Notes under the pieces: generated by a model
What the model saw: only the letters and a program-made list of their open reading frames with translations
The model's database searches: none
What the model was told of the DNA's origin: nothing
NCBI GenBank assembly: GCA_029558905.1
Contig: JAKQCX010000035.1
Span: 62,001-126,000, forward strand
From: Pseudomonadota bacterium
Lineage (GTDB): Bacteria; Pseudomonadota; Gammaproteobacteria; Burkholderiales; Thiobacillaceae
Direction of reading: 5' to 3'
Length of the DNA stretch: 64,000 bases
Position numbers and translations under genes: made by a program
Shown here: positions 60,056-64,000 of the stretch, piece by piece
How positions within the stretch are numbered: the first letter of the stretch is position 1
How the letters are laid out: every line of letters starts with the position of its first letter

Positions 60056-60358
60056 TCAGAGCGCGCGCCCGGGGCCACCCTGCACACGGTGGGACAGCCA
60101 AGACAGCACGTTCACCCATGCGTCGCGGGTCAATCTCAGGCCCAGTGTCCAGTCTTCCGGCGTTGTCTGGGAGTGGATGGCCAGCCGTCGGAGCTGCCTT
60201 TCCATGGCGCCCAGGGTATCGCGGCTGGGCCGTTCCCTGTGCCGCGCGGATAACCACAGCCGGGACGTCAGGATGGTCCGGATGGGCACGACGACTGCTT
60301 CGTCATGGACTCCAGGTGACGCCACCAGGATGGAAGTGTCGATTCTACCGGTGCTCAT
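60056..60358 (-). CDS. Small protein of unknown function downstream of hemP
   Basis: A 100-residue protein (MSTGRIDTSILVASPGVHDEAVV) with a helical C-terminal half. Its ATG overlaps the hemP stop (ATGA), so the two are translationally coupled. I do not recognise the family. A role in heme or iron handling is suggested only by context. Confidence 0.55.
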   Translation of the reverse strand: MSTGRIDTSILVASPGVHDEAVVVPIRTILTSRLWLSARHRERPSRDTLGAMERQLRRLAIHSQTTPEDWTLGLRLTRDAWVNVLSWLSHRVQGGPGRAL

Positions 60359-60594
60359 TTCGTCAGAATCAACCTGTTCTGGCTGGTGATGCGCAGGAAG
60401 TAGTCGGCACCGCCATGGCGTATGACCAATTCCCTCCCGCTCTCGAACAGAGAACGGCTGTGGATAACTTTCCGGTTGTATGGGGTTGCCCGGCCAGGAT
60501 CGGCACGGATGACGGCATGCCTGGCCCGGGCCCCTGCGCCGTTATCCAGGCTTTCCGGTGGTGCCTTGGTCTTTGCTGAATTTGCCGTGTTCAT
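60355..60594 (-). CDS. hemP: Hemin uptake protein HemP
   Basis: A 79-residue protein whose C-terminal half is the HemP domain: SLFESGRELVIRHGGADYFLRITSQNRLILTK. HemP proteins are Fur-regulated and linked to hemin uptake, and some act as regulators of heme-uptake genes. The first 40 residues are disordered-looking. It lies 34 bases downstream of an intrinsic terminator that ends the upstream gene. Confidence 0.88.
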   Translation of the reverse strand: MNTANSAKTKAPPESLDNGAGARARHAVIRADPGRATPYNRKVIHSRSLFESGRELVIRHGGADYFLRITSQNRLILTK

Positions 60595-60628
60595 GGCCTT
60601 TCGCCTTCTGCTGGGAACAATTCAACTC

Positions 60629-60653
60629 AAAAACGGTGGGCCGGTGCCCACCG
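60629..60653 (-). terminator. Intrinsic terminator upstream of hemP
   Basis: On the minus strand an 8-bp GC stem (60634-60641 with 60646-60653, 4-base loop) is followed by five T (60629-60633). It lies between the gene at 60754-61176 and hemP. Either it ends the upstream transcript, or read-through makes hemP expression conditional. Confidence 0.75.
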
Positions 60654-60753
60654 CAGGCGTGACGCAGGGTCCCGAAAGTCCCGGATATCGAACTTGACGT
60701 GCGTGGATCTGGCATCGCCCCGGGTCATAACGCCTCCCTCAGCCACTCCCATG

Positions 60754-61176
60754 TCAACCACGACCTGGATCCGTCTGACAGGCATCGACTCTGCACGGGA
60801 TCAGCAAGTGATCCTCCAGTACCTCGGACAGGTAGCGCCCACTTTCGCGCAGATCACGGGAAGCGGCGGGATGGGTGGCAATGTGATTCAACAGCAGCCG
60901 GGCCTGATGTATGGAGCGGGGCCGTCCAGTTAGCAAAAAGCAGGCCATGTGCTCCAACAAACCCGCCATCAGACCATCCGACAGCCATTCCCCCTGAACG
61001 CATGAGACCGACTCGAAGGATTCCAAGCCGCGTCCCAACGATTCATCTTTCGGCTCACGGAATCCCGCCGCAGGCCGTGGTTCGTGGTCTACCTGGGCAC
61101 GAAGCCACACACCCTTGCCGACAAAGTCACTCCCTAACCGTTTCTCCGCTACTGCGGACTCAAGGTTTTCAGCCAT
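60754..61176 (-). CDS. Unknown protein behind a Fur box
   Basis: A 140-residue protein starting at MAENLESAVAEKR (61176). The C-terminal half is helical (LMAGLLEHMACFLLTGRPRSIHQARLLLNHIA). A strong Fur box lies 143 bases upstream, so it is probably iron-repressed. I do not recognise the family. Helical proteins of this size are common in Fur-controlled hemP clusters, but that is context only. Confidence 0.6.
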   Translation of the reverse strand: MAENLESAVAEKRLGSDFVGKGVWLRAQVDHEPRPAAGFREPKDESLGRGLESFESVSCVQGEWLSDGLMAGLLEHMACFLLTGRPRSIHQARLLLNHIATHPAASRDLRESGRYLSEVLEDHLLIPCRVDACQTDPGRG

Positions 61177-61318
61177 TCCATCACCCCGCCTGTGATAGTG
61201 GTTCCAAGGACTGGCTGGCTGGAGAGGCATGGGCCTCGGGCTGGCTCATCGATCACCCGGCATAGCCGGTGCCACCCAGGGAATCATCCCATGTAGATGG
61301 CTATGTCCGCATAGTAGA

Positions 61319-61333
61319 TGAGAATGATTATCA
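61319..61333. promoter_or_regulatory. Fur box
   Basis: TGAGAATGATTATCA matches 13 of 14 defined positions of the Fur 7-1-7 consensus TGATAATNATTATCA. It lies 143 bases upstream of the leftward gene starting at 61176 and just past the 3' end of ahpF, so it most likely controls the leftward iron/heme group. Confidence 0.82.
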
Positions 61334-61421
61334 CGTAAAGTATTTTTTCTTTAACGGCAATGTCCCTGAACTCGCGCAGCCAGGGCCCCTAAACACAGGT
61401 GGGTAAGCATAGGCGCACCGC

Positions 61422-62978
61422 CTAGTGCTGGCTGCGGATGAGGAAATCGAAGGCGGACAGGCTGGCCTTGGCGCCCTCGCCCAGGGCGACGACGATCTGC
61501 TTGTAGGGCACGGTGGTGCAGTCCCCCGCCGCGAACACGCCGGGCAGGTCGGTGGCACCCCGGGCATCCACCTCGATCTCGCCATGGCGCGACAGGTTCA
61601 CCGTACCCTTGAGCCAATCGGTGTTGGGCAGCAGACCGATCTGGATGAACACCCCTTCCAGCGCGATATGTTGGCTCTGCCCGGTGAGACGGTCGGTGTA
61701 GTTCAGGCCGCTCACCCTACCATCCGCGCCGCTAATGTCGGTGGTCTGCGCACTCTTGATGACCGTGACGTTGGGCAGGCTGTGGAGCTTGGTCTGCAGC
61801 ACGGCATCGGCGCGCAGCCGATCGCCGAACTCCAGCAGGGTCACATGTCCCACCACACCCGCCAGATCGATGGCTGCTTCCACCCCCGAGTTGCCACCCC
61901 CCACCACAGCCACGTGCTTGCCCTTGAACAGGGGGCCGTCGCAATGGGGACAGTAGGCCACGCCCTTGCCTCGATATTCCTGCTCGCCGGGCACGTTCAG
62001 CTCGCGCCAGCGCGCCCCGGTGGCTAGGATGATGGTCTTGCCCTGCACCACCGCACCGTTGGCCAGGCGGATGGCGTGCGGCGCGTCCGCAGCGGCGGGG
62101 ATGAGGGCTTCGGCCCTTTGCAGGTTCATGATGTCCACCTCATATTCCCTGACGTGCTCCTCCAGGGCACGGCCCAGCCTGGGCCCGTCGGTATGGGGTA
62201 CGGAGATGAGGTTCTCGATGGCCAGGGTATCCATGACCTGACCGCCGAAGCGTTCGCTCAGCAACCCGGTGCGGATGCCCTTGCGCGCCGCGTAGATGGC
62301 CGCTGCCACGCCGGCCGGGCCGCCGCCCACCACCAGCACGTCGAAGGGGTCCTTCTCTGCCAGCCGGGCGGCCTCGCGCGCGGCGGCGCCGGAATCCAGC
62401 CGGCCCAGGATCTCTTCCAGGCTCATGCGGCCGTCGTCGAAGGGCTCACCATTGAGCCAGACACTGGGCACGGCCATGATCTGGCGCGCCTCCACCTCGG
62501 CCTGGTTCAGGGCGCCGTCGATCATGACATGCCGAATGTTGGGATTCAGGGCCGCCAGGGTGTTGAGGGCCTGAACCACATCCGGGCAGTTGTGGCAGGA
62601 CAGGGAGATGTAGGTCTCGAAGCGGAGTGGTCCGCTCAGGGATTTGATCTGCTCCGCCTGTGCGTCGCTGATCCTGGGGGCATGGCCGCTGGCCTGCAGC
62701 AGGGCCAGGATCAGGGAACTGAATTCGTGGCCCATGGGCAGACCGGCGAAGGCGATGCGCGCCGGTTCGCCCACCCTGCCGACCGTAAAGGAGGGGCGCC
62801 GGGCCTCGGCGCCGTCGTCCCGCAGCGACACCTTGCCGGACACCCCGGCGATGTCCTCCAGCAGAGCGCGCATCTCGGCAGACTTGGGACTGTCGTCCAG
62901 GGAGGCCACCAGTTCGATGGGGGCCACCAGCTTTTCCAGATAGGCCCTGAGTTGGGCCTTGATGTTGGCGTCCAGCAT
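61422..62978 (-). CDS. ahpF: Alkyl hydroperoxide reductase subunit F
   Basis: A 518-residue AhpF-type flavoprotein. It has an N-terminal thioredoxin-fold pair with the redox CHNC centre ([11 protein letters not shown]), an FAD domain ([21 protein letters not shown]), a second redox pair CPHC ([11 protein letters not shown]) and an NAD(P)H site ([19 protein letters not shown]). It reduces AhpC with NADH. The start at [10 protein letters not shown] (62978) has a GGAGA ribosome site. It lies 99 bases downstream of ahpC. Confidence 0.96.
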   Translation of the reverse strand: MLDANIKAQLRAYLEKLVAPIELVASLDDSPKSAEMRALLEDIAGVSGKVSLRDDGAEARRPSFTVGRVGEPARIAFAGLPMGHEFSSLILALLQASGHAPRISDAQAEQIKSLSGPLRFETYISLSCHNCPDVVQALNTLAALNPNIRHVMIDGALNQAEVEARQIMAVPSVWLNGEPFDDGRMSLEEILGRLDSGAAAREAARLAEKDPFDVLVVGGGPAGVAAAIYAARKGIRTGLLSERFGGQVMDTLAIENLISVPHTDGPRLGRALEEHVREYEVDIMNLQRAEALIPAAADAPHAIRLANGAVVQGKTIILATGARWRELNVPGEQEYRGKGVAYCPHCDGPLFKGKHVAVVGGGNSGVEAAIDLAGVVGHVTLLEFGDRLRADAVLQTKLHSLPNVTVIKSAQTTDISGADGRVSGLNYTDRLTGQSQHIALEGVFIQIGLLPNTDWLKGTVNLSRHGEIEVDARGATDLPGVFAAGDCTTVPYKQIVVALGEGAKASLSAFDFLIRSQH

Positions 62979-63077
62979 GACGGTTCTCCAGTGCAAGAAG
63001 GCAATAGCCAGGTCCCGCAAGACCAGGGCCTGGCTATTGCATTCTGGGGGAGCCCCCCCGCCGGGGGGGAGGAAGGG

Positions 63078-63644
63078 TCAGATCTTGCCGACCAGATCCA
63101 GGGAGGGCGTCAGGGTGGCTTCACCTTCCTTCCAGCGCGCCGGACAGACCTCGTTGGGGTGCGAGGCCACATATTGGGCGGCCTTCAGCTTGCGCAGCGT
63201 CTCCTTCACATCGCGGGCGATGGCGTTGTCATGCACTTCCAGGGTCTTGATGATGCCCTCGGGGTTGATGACGAAGGTGCCGCGCAGGGCCAGGCCTTCC
63301 TCCGGGATGTGCACGCCGAAGGCATTGGTCAGCGCATGGGTGGGGTCGCCCACCAGGGGGAACCGTGCCTTGCCCACGGCCGGAGAGGTTTCGTGCCAGA
63401 CCTTGTGAGAGAAGTGGGTGTCGGTGGTGACGATATAGACCTCGGCACCGGCCTTCTGGAACTCGGCATAGTGATCGGCGGCGTCCTCGATCTCGGTGGG
63501 GCAGTTGAAGGTGAAGGCCGCCGGCATGAAGATCAGCACGGACCATTTGCCGAGCAGATTCCGCTCGGTCACTTCGATGAACTGACCGTTGTGAAAGGCC
63601 TGAGCCTTGAAGGGTTGAACCTGGGTATTGATCAAAGTCTGCAT
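63078..63644 (-). CDS. ahpC: Alkyl hydroperoxide reductase subunit C (peroxiredoxin)
   Basis: A 188-residue 2-Cys peroxiredoxin. The usual peroxidatic motif PADFTFVCPTE appears as PAAFTFNCPTEIED with Cys in place; the resolving cysteine lies in NEVCPARWKEG. It removes H2O2 and organic peroxides and is recycled by AhpF. An AAGGAG ribosome site precedes the ATG, and an OxyR-like site lies about 90-125 bases upstream. Confidence 0.97.
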   Translation of the reverse strand: MQTLINTQVQPFKAQAFHNGQFIEVTERNLLGKWSVLIFMPAAFTFNCPTEIEDAADHYAEFQKAGAEVYIVTTDTHFSHKVWHETSPAVGKARFPLVGDPTHALTNAFGVHIPEEGLALRGTFVINPEGIIKTLEVHDNAIARDVKETLRKLKAAQYVASHPNEVCPARWKEGEATLTPSLDLVGKI

Positions 63645-63731
63645 TTTCGCGATCTCCTTGTGGTGGGTAGTCGTGGGGGTCTGGGGTCAGGCCACGGGAC
63701 GTACTCTATGGCAATGCCATACATTTGCATA

Positions 63732-63768
63732 ATTGATTATTGTAATTACAATTATAGCTATATGCTAT
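63732..63768 (-). promoter_or_regulatory. OxyR-like binding site upstream of ahpC
   Basis: On the minus strand ATAGCATATAGCTAT (63754-63768) matches 9 of 10 defined bases of the OxyR motif ATAG-N7-CTAT. After the expected 7-base spacer a second, weaker copy lies at 63732-63746 (6 of 10). This is the OxyR tetramer layout, and it fits ahpC as target. Confidence 0.72.
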
Positions 63769-64000
63769 CTTTTGGAAGATGCCCGCAGCCCCGGCTGGCG
63801 CGGATATCCGCCAGACTGGCACAGCCACACAGGGCCATGGTGGCTTCGAGCTCATCACGCAGCAGGCGCAGGACATGGGCCACGCCCAGGGCGCCGGCCC
63901 GGGCCAGCCCCCAGACATAGGGGCGCCCCAACAATACCGCCTCGGCACCCAGCGCCAGGGCACGGAAGACGTCCCGGCCATCGCGTATGCCGCTGTCCAG
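63758..64000 (-). CDS. FMN-dependent alpha-hydroxy-acid dehydrogenase, 3' part only
   Basis: The last 80 codons of a gene entering from the right edge. The sequence [19 protein letters not shown], then [19 protein letters not shown] and a helix with [20 protein letters not shown], is the C-terminal FMN-phosphate site of the glycolate oxidase/lactate dehydrogenase family. The stop (TAG) overlaps the OxyR-like site upstream of ahpC. The substrate cannot be told from this part. Confidence 0.9.
   Translation of the reverse strand: MDSGIRDGRDVFRALALGAEAVLLGRPYVWGLARAGALGVAHVLRLLRDELEATMALCGCASLADIRASRGCGHLPKDSI

Overview
The window reads as a chromosomal segment of a GC-rich, Gram-negative, chemolithotrophic sulfur oxidiser that can denitrify. 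This is most likely a beta- or gammaproteobacterium; the sequence alone does not fix the genus. The case rests on a complete reverse-type dissimilatory sulfite reductase cluster (dsrABEFHCMKLJOPNR), a cytochrome cd1 nitrite reductase with its heme d1 genes, and a nitric oxide reductase. No rRNA, tRNA, insertion sequence, prophage or CRISPR array was seen, and no gene-free stretch exceeds 300 bases.

Region 1 (1-7968) is denitrification. nirS, nirC, nirF, a fused nirDL, nirG and the start of nirH run leftward. A small membrane protein, norC and norB run rightward. The two arms share a short promoter region with an FNR/NNR-type box. Region 2 (8017-11753) has a histone-deacetylase-family protein divergent from a Pat-like acyl-CoA-synthetase/GNAT fusion. 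Region 3 (11797-27468, all minus) is methionine gamma-lyase, siroheme synthase CysG and the dsr cluster. CysG can supply the siroheme core for both DsrAB and heme d1 of NirS, which ties the two respiratory systems together. GC hairpins sit in several gaps between dsr genes. Region 4 (27734-31550, plus) is divergent from dsrA. It holds a small unknown protein, an orphan Cas6/Cmx6-like RAMP protein, a DsrC paralogue without its redox cysteines (RspA type), a rhodanese, an unknown helical protein and a TauD-like oxygenase.

Region 5 (31547-38365) holds a NarX/NarL-like two-component pair, amiC, tsaE, queG, murI and an FTR1 iron permease. Region 6 (38387-59311, minus, about 21 kb) is a chain of tightly packed genes that begins with pseudopilins. 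It continues with PilM/N, PilO, PilT, GspE, GspF and PilP-like parts, a secretin with an unusual C-terminal extension and an outer-membrane barrel. It ends with a membrane cytochrome b, a pentaheme cytochrome c, a GspG-like protein and a MoxR/DUF58/TgpA set whose transglutaminase lacks its nucleophilic cysteine. This hybrid pseudopilus-secretin-cytochrome locus and Region 4 are the best candidates for undescribed systems.

Region 7 (59471-61333) holds a small Fur-controlled iron/heme group including hemP. Region 8 (61422-64000) holds ahpF, ahpC with an OxyR-like site upstream, and the 3' end of an FMN-dependent alpha-hydroxy-acid dehydrogenase.
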